Source: an uncultured Lachnospiraceae bacterium (lineage in GTDB: Bacteria; Bacillota; Clostridia; Lachnospirales; Lachnospiraceae). Taken from it: a stretch of 64,000 nucleotides of DNA. Position 1 is the stretch's first letter. Each line of letters begins with the position of its first letter. Below are positions 17,283 through 27,306 of this stretch, in pieces. Location of the stretch: assembly GCA_910579275.1 (NCBI GenBank), contig CAJTTO010000020.1:6797-70796 (forward strand). Reading direction: 5' to 3'. Made by a program: the position numbers and the translations under genes. The notes below the pieces were generated by a model. The model ran no database searches and was not told the origin of the DNA. It was given only the letters and a program-made list of their open reading frames with translations.

Positions 17283-18018
17283 GATAGAGATAGCTGTTCC
17301 CGATTTTTCCTATCCTGTCAATGATTTTTGTTTCGAGCAAAACGTTCAGGAGGGTGGCGGCACTGCCCTGCGGTATTTTGGCGGCTTTGCTTAAGTCCTT
17401 TGAGGTAAAACGTTCGGGAAGTGTATCGGGCAGGAATATCATGTAGTCGGAGAAACTGTCAATGCGGACTTCATCATAGATGTCTACCGGTTTTCCGTCC
17501 ATGCGTGAGGAACCCCGCTTTTTGTCGCGGCTCCACCCATTTAGGTACCGCGTCTCCTCCACGTCAATCAGGCTGATGATAAAGTGGAGTTTTGGGTTGC
17601 CGATAAACATTTTGATTTTGTATAATTCAGGTATAATCTGGTAATAAGTCCCTGTTTTCGGGGACTTTCTTTTTGGGGTGCATTCCCCAGTCTCCATGTC
17701 CAGCCATGACAGCCATTTTGTGTGCGCCACGGGATAAATGATGGTAACATCGTGCTCCTGTAAAAAGTAGTCAAGCTTTGCACGCATTTTGTTGAAATTG
17801 CGTGTCTGAACCTCGAAAATTTCCCCGTCAACACAGATGTCAGCCACATAGGGACCGATTTTAACTTCGTGGTAGGACGAATCAGGAGCATAATAATATT
17901 TTAAAACACTGTGTACTGTCTTTTCCCGAAGTGTGCCGATGCCGTTTTGTCCCTGAAGCGCACCAATCATTTTGTAGCACGATTCCGAAAAAAGCTTATG
18001 GTCAATGGTAGTCTGCAT
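17260..18018 (-). CDS. unknown protein with PD-(D/E)XK-like nuclease motif
   Basis: The most likely start is the ATG at 18018 (MQTTIDHKLFSESCYKMIGA), giving 252 aa; the frame continues upstream but looks non-coding there. Residues 36-75 contain HSVLKYYYAPDSSYHEVKIG, then YVADICVDGEIFEVQTRNFN. This resembles the PD-(D/E)XK nuclease core (ADI followed by EVQ, with Gln where Lys is usual). The C-terminal region of about 70 residues (FTSKDLSKAAKIPQGSAATL, then LLETKIIDRIGKIGNSYLY) looks like a winged helix. A DNA-binding or nuclease-like role is inferred from motifs only. It is transcribed divergently from the chitobiose operon. An uncharacterised conserved family is the most that can be claimed. 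Confidence 0.65.
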   Translation of the reverse strand: MQTTIDHKLFSESCYKMIGALQGQNGIGTLREKTVHSVLKYYYAPDSSYHEVKIGPYVADICVDGEIFEVQTRNFNKMRAKLDYFLQEHDVTIIYPVAHTKWLSWLDMETGECTPKRKSPKTGTYYQIIPELYKIKMFIGNPKLHFIISLIDVEETRYLNGWSRDKKRGSSRMDGKPVDIYDEVRIDSFSDYMIFLPDTLPERFTSKDLSKAAKIPQGSAATLLNVLLETKIIDRIGKIGNSYLYQKNRQTQ

Positions 18019-18170
18019 GGAAATGATCCTCTGTAATAATTTGATTGATATTGATGACAAATGAAATATGCCGTGGCTCGTACAGCTATAGTTTACCAAA
18101 TATTTTGCCATCATGATACAATATTTTAAATCTTTTACCAAAAAAAAACAAAAGATGCCATAACTAACAA

Positions 18171-18199
18171 TACAAATAAAAAACACCATCTCCTATAAT
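18171..18199 (+). promoter_or_regulatory. candidate promoter of the chitobiose operon
   Basis: An exact -10 TATAAT (18194-18199) lies 17 bp after a poor -35 TACAAA (18171-18176). The weak -35 is consistent with activation, for example by the AraC-type regulator encoded in the locus. Confidence 0.45.
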
Positions 18200-18231
18200 A
18201 AAATTAAGAATAGAGCAGGGAGGTGCTTTCA

Positions 18232-20622
18232 ATGCGTTATGGATATTTTGACAATGAAAAGAGGGAGTATGTAATTGAAAAGGTGGATCTGCCCACTTCG
18301 TGGACGAATTATCTTGGGGTGGAAGATACCTGTGTGGTAGTAAACCATACAGCGGGGGGATATATGTTTTACAAAACTCCGGAGTATCACAGGATCACAA
18401 GGTTTCGGGGAAACAGCGTCCCGATGGACAGACCCGGTCATTATGTGTATATTCGGGACAACGAGACGAAAGATTACTGGAGTGTGTCCTGGCAGCCGGT
18501 GGGAAAACCTTTGGATAAGGCAAAGTATACCTGCCGCCATGGGATGTCGTATTCTGTCTACACATGTGAATATGAAAAAATAAAGGCAAGCCAGAAATTG
18601 TCGGTTCCCATAGGAGATGATGTGGAATTGTGGGATGTGACACTGGAAAATACCGATGACAGGGAGAGGAATTTAAGTATCTTTAGCTATGCGGAGTTTT
18701 CTTTTCATCACATTATGATAGACAACCAGAATTTTCAGATGAGTATGTACTGCGCAGGCTCTTCATATGAGGATGGGATTATTGAGCATGATTTGTTTTA
18801 TGAGGAGTTTGGATTCCAGTACTTTACGGCAAATTTCCAGCCGGATGGATATGACTGTCTAAGAGACAAATTTATCGGGAATTACCGGACAGAGGATAAT
18901 CCCGAAGCAGTGGAAAAAGGGACATGCTCCGGCTCGAAAGAGCTTGGAAATAACCATTGTGCTTCCCTGCAAAAAAATGTCGTGTTAAAACCGGGAGAAA
19001 AGGTTCGGATGATTTTTCTTTTAGGAGAGGGAGACCGGGAAACAGGAAGAAAAATGCGGGAAAAATATGCGGACTTTTCTCAGGTAGATAAGGCCTATAA
19101 GCAGCTCCGTGATTTTTGGCAGGATAAATTCGACAAGCTGCAGATTCAAACGCCAAATGAAGGCATGAATACCTTAATTAACACTTGGACACTGTACCAG
19201 TCGGAAATTAATGTTATGTTTTCAAGGTTTGCTTCTTTTATCGAGGTTGGCGGAAGAACGGGGCTTGGATACCGTGATACGGCACAGGATGCGATGACGA
19301 TTCCCCATTCCAATCCGGAAATGTGCAAGAAAAGAATTGTACAGCTTTTAAAAGGACTTGTCTCCAAAGGATACGGACTGCATCTGTTCCAGCCGGAATG
19401 GTTTGAGTCCGATACAGGAAAGAAACCTTTTAAATCTCCTACGGTCATTCCGGAACCGGATAAAAATAACAGAATTCACGGTATCAATGATGCATGCTCG
19501 GATGATGCCCTGTGGCTTGTAAGCGCAGTGGCGGAATATGTAAAAGAAACCGGAGAAATCGAATTTTTGGATGCAGCTGTTACCTATGCGGACGAAGGGG
19601 AAGATACGGTCTATGACCATTTGAAGACCATTCTTGATTTTTCTGCCAGGGAAGTCGGAGCAAGCGGTATCTGCAAAGGTCTTCGGGCGGACTGGAATGA
19701 CTGTTTAAACCTCGGAGGCGGAGAGAGCGCCATGGTGTCTTTCCTGCATTACTGGGCACTGCAGAACTTTGTGGAGCTGGCAGCTTACCTTGGACGCGAG
19801 GATGACTTGAAAAAGTACAGGGAATGTGCCGAGCGCGTAAAAGAAGCCTGTGACAGGGAACTCTGGGATGGAAAGTGGTACATTCGGGGAATTACGAAAA
19901 CAGGAAGAAAAATCGGAACGAAGGAAGATGCGGAAGGAAAAGTACATCTGGAATCCAATACATGGGCAGTGCTTTCCGGAGCTGTGCCAAAGGAGAAAGG
20001 CATTTTGGCTATGGACAGCGTGGACGAATATCTTTATACCCAGTACGGACTTTTACTAAATGCACCTTCTTACACAAAGCCTGATGACGATATCGGTTTT
20101 GTCACAAGGGTTTATCCGGGATTAAAGGAGAACGGGGCTGTATTTTCTCATCCCAATCCTTGGGCCTGGGCGGCGGAGTGCAAGCTTGGCAGAGGAGACA
20201 GAGCCATGAAGTTTTATGATGCCCTGTGCCCCTATTACCAAAATGACAAGATTGAAACAAGGGAGGCGGAACCTTATTCCTACTGCCAGTTTATCATGGG
20301 AAAAGACCATACAGGATTTGGAAGGGCGAGACATCCCTTTATGACTGGTTCCGGCGGCTGGGCTTATTTTGCCGCCACGAGATATATCCTTGGCGTAAGA
20401 CCCCAGATGGATTATCTGGAAATTGACCCCTGCATTCCAAGTGAATGGGAAAATTTTGAGATAATGCGGCAGTGGCGCGGAGCTGTCTACCACATTTCAG
20501 TGAAGAATCCGTCAGGTGTCATGAAGGGCGTAAAAGAAATTTTACTGGACGGCAAAAAAGTAGAGAAAATCAACGCTCAGGAAAAAGGCTCCGAACATCA
20601 GGTAACTGTAATAATGGGTTAG
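18232..20622 (+). CDS. chbP: GH94 phosphorylase, probably N,N'-diacetylchitobiose phosphorylase
   Basis: GH94 enzymes cleave beta-glucosides with phosphate. The chitobiose type gives GlcNAc-1-P plus GlcNAc. The 796-aa product starts at ATG 18232 (MRYGYFDNEKREYVIEKVDL) after GGGAGGTG. It has the N-terminal beta-sandwich (to about 270), a helical linker, and the (alpha/alpha)6 barrel with GGRTGLGYRDTAQDAM and the catalytic-acid motif GLRADWNDCLN (about 485-495). No signal peptide is present, so it is cytoplasmic. Assignment to chitobiose rather than cellobiose rests on overall resemblance to ChbP and on context: a hexosamine-type mutase follows by 26 nt, and nagA and nagB close the locus. Substrate specificity is inference. 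Confidence 0.85.
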   Translation: MRYGYFDNEKREYVIEKVDLPTSWTNYLGVEDTCVVVNHTAGGYMFYKTPEYHRITRFRGNSVPMDRPGHYVYIRDNETKDYWSVSWQPVGKPLDKAKYTCRHGMSYSVYTCEYEKIKASQKLSVPIGDDVELWDVTLENTDDRERNLSIFSYAEFSFHHIMIDNQNFQMSMYCAGSSYEDGIIEHDLFYEEFGFQYFTANFQPDGYDCLRDKFIGNYRTEDNPEAVEKGTCSGSKELGNNHCASLQKNVVLKPGEKVRMIFLLGEGDRETGRKMREKYADFSQVDKAYKQLRDFWQDKFDKLQIQTPNEGMNTLINTWTLYQSEINVMFSRFASFIEVGGRTGLGYRDTAQDAMTIPHSNPEMCKKRIVQLLKGLVSKGYGLHLFQPEWFESDTGKKPFKSPTVIPEPDKNNRIHGINDACSDDALWLVSAVAEYVKETGEIEFLDAAVTYADEGEDTVYDHLKTILDFSAREVGASGICKGLRADWNDCLNLGGGESAMVSFLHYWALQNFVELAAYLGREDDLKKYRECAERVKEACDRELWDGKWYIRGITKTGRKIGTKEDAEGKVHLESNTWAVLSGAVPKEKGILAMDSVDEYLYTQYGLLLNAPSYTKPDDDIGFVTRVYPGLKENGAVFSHPNPWAWAAECKLGRGDRAMKFYDALCPYYQNDKIETREAEPYSYCQFIMGKDHTGFGRARHPFMTGSGGWAYFAATRYILGVRPQMDYLEIDPCIPSEWENFEIMRQWRGAVYHISVKNPSGVMKGVKEILLDGKKVEKINAQEKGSEHQVTVIMG

Positions 20623-20648
20623 CAATATAGAGATATGGGAGGTAACTT

Positions 20649-22061
20649 ATGATAGAATTTGGAACAGGCGGCTGGAGAGCCATCATCGGAGATGAATTTA
20701 CAAAAGCAAACATTAAACTTTTGGCAAAGGCAATGTGTAAAAAAATGAAAGCGGAAGGCGTCGAGTTACATATCGTTATGGGCTATGACAGGAGATTTCT
20801 GGCAAAGGAAGCCATGCAGTGGGCGGCGGAAGTTTTTGCCGCCGAGGGAATTAAAGCTTATTTGATTAACAAGTCGTCGCCTACGCCGTTGATTATGTTT
20901 TATACCATGAAGCATGAACTGTCCTACGGAATGATGATAACGGCGAGCCACAATCCGGCGATCTATAACGGAATCAAAGTGTTTACCAAAGGTGGCAGGG
21001 ACGCAGAGGAGACCCAGACAAAGGACATTGAGCGCTATATTCATGAAATAGAAGGGGATCCTGTGGAGAGCATGGAATATGCGGAAGCTAAGAAAGCAGG
21101 ATTCATTGAAGAAATTTATCCCTTGAATGAATATTTGGACAACATTATTGATGCGGTGGATATGGGCGCTATTCGTCGGGCGCGGCTCAAAATAGCCATT
21201 GACCCTATGTACGGTGTAAGTGAGACTTCCTTAAAGACAATTTTATTGACCGCAAGGTGCGATGTGCAGATGATAAATGAAAGACATGACACATTGTTTG
21301 GCGGTAAACTGCCGTCTCCATCCGCCACGACCCTAAGACGGCTTCAGTCCTTTGTCATTGACCAGGAATGTGATATCGGGCTGGCTACGGACGGGGACGC
21401 AGACCGCATCGGTGTGATTGATGACACAGGAAGATTCCTTCATCCGAATGATATTTTGGTGCTCCTTTACTATTATCTTGTGAAATACAAAGGCTGGAGC
21501 GGGCCTGTGGTAAGAAATCTTGCCACCACCCATATGCTGGACAAAGTGGCGGAGAGCTTTGGGCAAAAGTGTTATGAAGTTCCTGTGGGATTTAAGCATA
21601 TTTCTGCCAAAATGACGGAAGTGGACGCCATTATCGGAGGAGAATCCTCAGGAGGACTTACGGTAAAAGGCCATATCAACGGAAAAGACGGCGTTTATGC
21701 GGCAGCCCTTCTTGTGGAGATGATTGCGGTGACAGGAAAACGTCTCTCGGAAATCTATAAGATGATAGAGGAGGAGTGCGGAGCGATTTATATGGAGGAG
21801 CGGGATTATAAGTTTTCTCAGGAGAAAAAAGTCGAGATGCACAAAACTCTTATGGAGGAGAGAAAAGTACCGGAGATTCCTTTTGAGATAGAGCGTGTTT
21901 CTTACATGGACGGATGTAAGATTTACTTTAAAAACGGAGGATGGGTCGTTGCAAGATTTTCCGGAACGGAGCCGCTCCTGCGCATCTTCTGTGAAATGCC
22001 AGAGAAAGCGGATGCGGAGAAAGTAAGCAGTATCTACGAAGAATTTTTAGGATTAAAGTAA
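20649..22061 (+). CDS. phosphohexomutase (phosphoglucomutase/phosphomannomutase family)
   Basis: This 470-aa alpha-D-phosphohexomutase interconverts sugar 1- and 6-phosphates through a phosphoserine. All four family motifs are visible: TASHNP with catalytic Ser100, the metal loop DGDADR (248-253), the sugar-specificity loop GGESSGG (about 330) and the phosphate-binding RFSGTEP (about 437). GGAGGT precedes the ATG. Its place directly after the GH94 phosphorylase suggests it converts GlcNAc-1-P to GlcNAc-6-P for NagA, although glucose-1-P or mannose-1-P cannot be excluded. Confidence 0.88.
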   Translation: MIEFGTGGWRAIIGDEFTKANIKLLAKAMCKKMKAEGVELHIVMGYDRRFLAKEAMQWAAEVFAAEGIKAYLINKSSPTPLIMFYTMKHELSYGMMITASHNPAIYNGIKVFTKGGRDAEETQTKDIERYIHEIEGDPVESMEYAEAKKAGFIEEIYPLNEYLDNIIDAVDMGAIRRARLKIAIDPMYGVSETSLKTILLTARCDVQMINERHDTLFGGKLPSPSATTLRRLQSFVIDQECDIGLATDGDADRIGVIDDTGRFLHPNDILVLLYYYLVKYKGWSGPVVRNLATTHMLDKVAESFGQKCYEVPVGFKHISAKMTEVDAIIGGESSGGLTVKGHINGKDGVYAAALLVEMIAVTGKRLSEIYKMIEEECGAIYMEERDYKFSQEKKVEMHKTLMEERKVPEIPFEIERVSYMDGCKIYFKNGGWVVARFSGTEPLLRIFCEMPEKADAEKVSSIYEEFLGLK

Positions 22062-22173
22062 TTTTTTCAGGCGGTTTTATGGTATGATAAACTATAAAAC
22101 CGTTTGTTTTTATGCATACGGGTGCGGTAAGGAAAGATGCAGTTTGGTGAAGAATGAAAAAGGAGCAATGAAA

Positions 22174-23943
22174 ATGGGAACACTTGGGAATAGAAAAAGC
22201 TTAAGGTGGAAAATAGTGAGAATGTTGTTGTTTGGATGGCTGCTTCCGCTGCTGATTTTTACGCTGGGTATGATTTTTTCCGTATCCTCCATGATAAAAA
22301 ATCAGATTGAAAAGACAATCGTTGTCTCCTCGGACAAAGCGGTGGAAATCTGTGACATGCAGCTGCGGGAAATGATTGCGTCGTCGAAAAGTGCTTCATA
22401 TAACAGCACCATACGGGACAGCTACATCAAATATCTGCGTTATGGAGAAAGTATACGAGACAAACGGGCAATCAATAACTTTTTGGCTCAGCAGTACAAA
22501 TATGACGCCCGTATTTTATGTACCATGCTTTTTTTTCTGGATGATCCGCAGGAGCTGTTTTATACCTATAATACATATCAGGATAACAACACAGGAAATC
22601 AGCTGTACAGCAGGAAAAATTATTTTATGAATTATTTACAGGAGAAGGTAATTGAGAAATGCAAAACGCTGGATACCGGAATTGCAATGATGGAGAGTGA
22701 CGGACACCTTTATCTTGTGAGAAATCTGGTAAACAGTTCTTTTGTTCCCTATGCCATCATTGTTATGGAGCTAAAACCTGAGGACATGTTTGAAAGCTTA
22801 AACAGTATCTGGGGAATGGAGGATTATGAAATATATATTGACGGCGTTGCGCTGATGAAAAACGGAGTGGAAAAGCGGTTTTCCAAGGATTTCATCAAAA
22901 ATCCCACAGACAACAGTGTTTACTATAATGACCAGAAAGAAGCATACGTGTATAAAGTGGTAGAATGGGAGGAACAGCAGATTGCTTATGTGGTGGAGTT
23001 GAATTCCAAAAGCATTATTGATGAAACGGTTGTGCTGCGATATACGTTTGCCTTTGCACTATTTTTCATGCTTCTTTTAATCGTGGTAGTCTTTCGGTTT
23101 GTCCACAAAAAAGTAACAAGTCCTATGGCGGAGCTGATTCAGGGAGCCCGTGAGATTGCCCTTGGGAATTACGGTCATCAGGTGGAAGTTCAGAACAGCA
23201 GTGATGAATTTGAGTATCTGGATAGAGCATTTAACACAATGTCCTCGGAGTTAAAATATCAGTTTGAAACCATATACAAGGAGGAGCTTGCCCTGAAGGA
23301 TGCCAACATCAAGGCCTTGCAGTCCCAGATTAACCCGCACTTTTTGAACAATACGCTGGAAATCATAAACTGGGAGGCGAGGATGAGCGGGAATCATGAT
23401 GTAAGCGGCATGATAGAAGCCCTCACTACAATGCTTAATGCCACCATGAACCGAAAACAGAGACGTTTCGTGGTGCTTTCCGAGGAACTTTCCTATGTAG
23501 ATGCCTATTTATATATTATTTCCACCCGCTACAGGGAGAGGTTTCAGGTTCGCAGAGAGATTGATGAAAGCTTATTAAGTGTGTTCGTTCCCATTCTTAT
23601 CATACAGCCCATTGTGGAAAATGCGGTGGAACATGGGGTGGAAGAAAACAGAGAAGGAAGTGTCGACATCAAAATATACAGAGAGGAGGATAAACTGTAT
23701 ATTAAAGTCATAAATGACGGTATTCTGAAGGAGTCGGATAAGGAAAAAATACAGAGGCTTTTGGGGGAGGGAGAAGAGAAACTGGATGAATCCCATATCA
23801 GCCTCGGCATACGGAATGTAAACAGGAGACTGAAAATAATTTACGGCGAAGAATGCGGTTTGACTGTGGATAGTGACCAAGAAAACAGAACTGTCAGCAC
23901 AATTATTGTTAAATTGTCACAGAAGGACAATATAAGTCAATAA
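22174..23943 (+). CDS. YesM-type sensor histidine kinase
   Basis: The 589-aa membrane sensor starts at ATG 22174, 8 nt after AGGAG; an ATG two codons upstream is possible. One transmembrane helix lies near residue 20, followed by an extracellular sensing domain of about 240 residues, a second helix near 290 (FALFFMLLLIVVVFRFV), a HAMP linker, the His-kinase core QINPHFLNNTLE with phospho-acceptor His389, and an ATPase domain with VENAVEHG and LGIRNVNRRL. The usual Tyr in PHFLYNTL is Asn here. It pairs with the AraC-type response regulator at 27307. It likely senses chitobiose or a related sugar, possibly through the adjacent binding protein. Confidence 0.92.
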   Translation: MGTLGNRKSLRWKIVRMLLFGWLLPLLIFTLGMIFSVSSMIKNQIEKTIVVSSDKAVEICDMQLREMIASSKSASYNSTIRDSYIKYLRYGESIRDKRAINNFLAQQYKYDARILCTMLFFLDDPQELFYTYNTYQDNNTGNQLYSRKNYFMNYLQEKVIEKCKTLDTGIAMMESDGHLYLVRNLVNSSFVPYAIIVMELKPEDMFESLNSIWGMEDYEIYIDGVALMKNGVEKRFSKDFIKNPTDNSVYYNDQKEAYVYKVVEWEEQQIAYVVELNSKSIIDETVVLRYTFAFALFFMLLLIVVVFRFVHKKVTSPMAELIQGAREIALGNYGHQVEVQNSSDEFEYLDRAFNTMSSELKYQFETIYKEELALKDANIKALQSQINPHFLNNTLEIINWEARMSGNHDVSGMIEALTTMLNATMNRKQRRFVVLSEELSYVDAYLYIISTRYRERFQVRREIDESLLSVFVPILIIQPIVENAVEHGVEENREGSVDIKIYREEDKLYIKVINDGILKESDKEKIQRLLGEGEEKLDESHISLGIRNVNRRLKIIYGEECGLTVDSDQENRTVSTIIVKLSQKDNISQ

Positions 23944-23979
23944 ATGGCAAGTCTGACAATTATTATTTTCCCTTGTGTC

Positions 23980-23988
23980 TGGTATGAT
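23980..23988 (+). promoter_or_regulatory. extended -10 element upstream of binding-protein gene
   Basis: TGGTATGAT is an extended -10 (TG-N-TATGAT) in the 105-nt gap before the lipoprotein gene. It would allow separate, stronger expression of the transporter part. No good -35 was seen. Confidence 0.4.
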
Positions 23989-24048
23989 ATAGGCAGATGG
24001 AAACAAAAGCATCAAAACAAACATTTAAAGACAAAGGGAGGTACTTAT

Positions 24049-25476
24049 ATGAAATTGAAGAAAATTGCAGCAACCATTTTATCAGGTGTTATGGTAGTTT
24101 CACTTGCGGCCTGCGGAAACAGTGATAACACGGCAAATGACAACACGAAAACGACGGCAGCAGCGGTGGATACGACTAATGATTCGGCAGGAAGTGCTGA
24201 TTCGGCAGGGGATACAGAACAGCCCCAGCCCACGGGAGGCGTTGAACTTGAAGTTGTCACTACATTTGCAGGAAATGACGGAAATGCAAAAACTTACAAA
24301 AAGTTCTACCAGATGTGGGAAGAAAAAACAGGCAATAAAGTCGAGGATATGTCTGCAACTGCCGATGACACGTTTAAGGTGCGGGTGGTAACGGATTTTG
24401 AAACCGGATCAGAACCGGATGTCCTGTTTTTCTTTAACGGATCGGATGCAAACAACTTCATCGACGCGGGAAAAGTGGTATCCATAGAAGATATCCGCGC
24501 AGAATTTCCTGACTATGCATCGAATCTGGATGACGGACGTATTCCTGTATCATGGGTGGACAATAAGGCATACGCGGTTCCGGTAAACGGAATCTGGGAG
24601 GCAATGTTTGTAAACACGGAAATTTTGGATGCAGCAGGCGTGGCAATGCCGGGAGCAGATTATACTTGGGATCAGTTTACACAGGACTGCCAGAAAATTA
24701 AAGATGCAGGCTACACACCTATCGCAGCGGCATTGGGTGACATTCCTCATTATTGGTGGGAGTTCGCTATTTTCAATTACAACACACCGGAAAATCATCT
24801 GACGGTTCCGGAAAGTGTCGAGGATGAAATCGGAAAGGGATGGGTAGCAGGTATGGAAGATATCAAAGGCCTTTATGAGGCAGGATATTTCCCTGAGAAT
24901 ACGCTTTCCGCAAAAGATGACGAGACATTTGCAATGTTTACAGAAGGAAAAGCAGCATTTTTGCTTGATGGTTCTTGGAAGGTAAACGGTATTGCATCCG
25001 CCTGCCAGTCAGATCCGGATGACCCGTCTACACTGGACAAAGAAAAACTTTCGAAATTTGACGTTACGTATGTGCCTGCAAAAGACGGCAGAAAGGCAAC
25101 TGATTTAATCGGTGGCTTGACCAGCGGATATTACATCACGAAAAAGGCATGGGATGACCCGCAGAAGAGAGCGGCAGCTGTTGACTTCGTATCATTCATG
25201 ACTTCTGACGAAGCCGTTCCGGAATTCGCACAGCACGGATCAAGCGCCCTTAAGAATGTACCGGAAGTAGATGAAAATGTATTCAATGAACTGCAGATGA
25301 AATCATTAAAGATGGTAGCAGGCAGCACTTCCTTTACAGGACCGGTTCAGGATTTGTTCCAGGGCGAGAGCAGAGTGCCTACATTTGACGGTATGCCTGA
25401 AATCGTAAGCGGATCAGTGGATGCAAAGGATGCGGTGCAGGAAGGCCTTGATATTTATTGGAGCTCGGATCTTTAA
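24049..25476 (+). CDS. ABC sugar-binding lipoprotein
   Basis: This 475-aa extracellular solute-binding protein (family 1 type) starts at ATG 24049 after AGGGAGGT. It has a lipoprotein signal peptide with lipobox LAAC (Cys22), a linker rich in Thr, Asp and Ala, then the binding domain (KFYQMWEEKTGNKVEDMSAT and onward). It belongs with the two permeases at 25547 and 26447. No ATPase gene is in the cluster, as usual for such importers that share an MsmK-type ATPase encoded elsewhere. The ligand is inferred to be diacetylchitobiose or GlcNAc oligomers from context. Confidence 0.9.
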   Translation: MKLKKIAATILSGVMVVSLAACGNSDNTANDNTKTTAAAVDTTNDSAGSADSAGDTEQPQPTGGVELEVVTTFAGNDGNAKTYKKFYQMWEEKTGNKVEDMSATADDTFKVRVVTDFETGSEPDVLFFFNGSDANNFIDAGKVVSIEDIRAEFPDYASNLDDGRIPVSWVDNKAYAVPVNGIWEAMFVNTEILDAAGVAMPGADYTWDQFTQDCQKIKDAGYTPIAAALGDIPHYWWEFAIFNYNTPENHLTVPESVEDEIGKGWVAGMEDIKGLYEAGYFPENTLSAKDDETFAMFTEGKAAFLLDGSWKVNGIASACQSDPDDPSTLDKEKLSKFDVTYVPAKDGRKATDLIGGLTSGYYITKKAWDDPQKRAAAVDFVSFMTSDEAVPEFAQHGSSALKNVPEVDENVFNELQMKSLKMVAGSTSFTGPVQDLFQGESRVPTFDGMPEIVSGSVDAKDAVQEGLDIYWSSDL

Positions 25477-25499
25477 AAAGAAGCACATTGTAAGTTAAA

Positions 25500-25524
25500 A
25501 TGCCGGAGATTTTATCTCCGGCAT
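25500..25524 (+). terminator. hairpin between binding-protein and permease genes
   Basis: Perfect arms ATGCCGGAGA / TCTCCGGCAT lack a T tract. It probably stabilises the upstream mRNA or causes partial termination, raising binding protein over permease. Confidence 0.65.
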
Positions 25525-25546
25525 TCATAAAAAAGAAGGTGAACAT

Positions 25547-26434
25547 ATGGGAGCTAATATTTATAAAAATAAAAAACCGCTGTTTCTGTTTCTACTTCCG
25601 GCATTTATCTTTATGATTGTGTTTTTATACTTTCCGTTTTTTAAGAATATCGTAGATAGCTGCATGAAGATAAAACAGTTGGGAACTTCGGGAGAGGTAT
25701 GGAACGAACCTTGGTATTCCAATTATGTAAAACTGTTTACAGATGAAAATGTAAGGACGTCTCTGAAAAATACATTGATTATGACAATTGTGACCATTTT
25801 TGGTCAGGTAGGAATTGCCCTATTACTGGCTCTCATGGTGGATAATATCAAACGCGGGGCAAAAGTGTTCAGAACCATGTTTTTCTTCCCGATTGTCGTG
25901 TCGGCAACTGCGCTGGGTCTTTTGTTCAATCTAATCTTCTTATATGACACAGGAATGTTGAACCAGTTTCTTGCAATATTTGGAAGACAGGAGCTTATCG
26001 ACTGGAAAAGTGAAAAATGGGCATTGTTTACAATGATGCTCCCTGTCATGTGGCAGTATGTGGGATTTTACTTTGTCATTATCGTGACCGGATTGAATAA
26101 TATTTCCGAGGAACTCTACGAGGCAGCGGCCATTGACGGAGCCACAAGGTTAAGGAGAATCTGGTATATAACCCTTCCACTTTTACATAATGTCCTGTGT
26201 ACCTGCGTCGTGCTTGCGGTTACCGGATCCCTCAAGGTATTTGACCTTCCATGGACCATGTTCCCTAAGGGAATGCCTTTAAAATCAACATTCCTCACAG
26301 GTACATACATGTATTATCAGACCATGATTGTAAAAGATGTGGATTACGGATGTGCCCTTGCGGTTATGATAGTAATTTTAGGTGTGGCTTTATCCAGAAT
26401 CGTCAATGCAATCTTTAAAGAGAAAGATTATTAA
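25547..26434 (+). CDS. ABC sugar permease, MalF type
   Basis: This 295-aa integral membrane subunit has six predicted helices and the EAA loop EELYEAAAIDGATRLRRIWY, followed by ITLPLL, which contacts the ATPase. GAAGGTGAAC precedes the ATG. It pairs with the next gene. Confidence 0.92.
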   Translation: MGANIYKNKKPLFLFLLPAFIFMIVFLYFPFFKNIVDSCMKIKQLGTSGEVWNEPWYSNYVKLFTDENVRTSLKNTLIMTIVTIFGQVGIALLLALMVDNIKRGAKVFRTMFFFPIVVSATALGLLFNLIFLYDTGMLNQFLAIFGRQELIDWKSEKWALFTMMLPVMWQYVGFYFVIIVTGLNNISEELYEAAAIDGATRLRRIWYITLPLLHNVLCTCVVLAVTGSLKVFDLPWTMFPKGMPLKSTFLTGTYMYYQTMIVKDVDYGCALAVMIVILGVALSRIVNAIFKEKDY

Positions 26435-26446
26435 GGGGGGATAGGA

Positions 26447-27304
26447 ATGAAAAAGCGTAAATTTTCGGTGTCCATGTCCGTTATCTATGTTTGTCTTTGT
26501 TTTTGGGCGCTTACAACTATTTATCCCATTATCTGGGTGGTGCTGAACTCTTTTAAGGCAAAGGACAAAATATTGGAAAATTCTTTTGCATTGCCCATAG
26601 GTGAGTTGTTTTCCATTGCAAATTACAAAAAAGCATTTGAAAATTTAAATATTTTCGGTGCCTACAAAAACAGTATTTTCATCTCCACTATGGTATGTGC
26701 GATTGTTATTTTGCTGGCAGGACTTGCATCTTTTGCTCTGGTGAGGTATCATTTTAAACTACGGAATGTTTTATATATGCTTGTGGTTGCAGGAATGATG
26801 TTCCCGGCTTTTGCAACAGTAATTCCAGTGTACACCATGGAGGCTTCCTGGGGCATCGCCGGTACTAAGAACTGGTGGCTGTCCATGCTGTCTGTGATAC
26901 TTCCGCAGGTGGCAGGCAATTTATCCTTTGCAATCATTGTCCTTACAGGATATATCAGAAGTCTTCCGATTGAGTTGGAGGAAGCCGCTTTTATGGAAGG
27001 ATGCGGGCCGATACAGATTTTTTTCAGAGTCATTGTTCCGTTGACAAAGCCCTCTTTTGCCACAGTGGCAATATTCTCCTTCCTTTGGAGCTATAACGAT
27101 TTGTTCACCCAGATGTTTTTCTTAAGAAGACCTGAAGTCATGGCGATTACAAGGCTCTTAAATGAACTGACTTCCAATGAAGGTACGGACTACGGACTGA
27201 TGGCTGCTGCGGTTTCCCTTGTGGTTGTTCCTGTAATGATTGTATATATATTCATGCAGAAGTATATTATAAAAGGTATGACGGCAGGTGCTGTAAAGGG
27301 GTAG
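26447..27304 (+). CDS. ABC sugar permease, MalG type
   Basis: This 285-aa membrane subunit of the same importer has an EAA loop IELEEAAFMEGCGPIQIFFR, then VIVPLTKP. It starts 12 nt after the partner permease, with AGGGGGGATAGG upstream. The typical C-terminal FMQKYIIKGMTAGAVKG is present. Confidence 0.92.
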   Translation: MKKRKFSVSMSVIYVCLCFWALTTIYPIIWVVLNSFKAKDKILENSFALPIGELFSIANYKKAFENLNIFGAYKNSIFISTMVCAIVILLAGLASFALVRYHFKLRNVLYMLVVAGMMFPAFATVIPVYTMEASWGIAGTKNWWLSMLSVILPQVAGNLSFAIIVLTGYIRSLPIELEEAAFMEGCGPIQIFFRVIVPLTKPSFATVAIFSFLWSYNDLFTQMFFLRRPEVMAITRLLNELTSNEGTDYGLMAAAVSLVVVPVMIVYIFMQKYIIKGMTAGAVKG

Positions 27305-27306
27305 AG

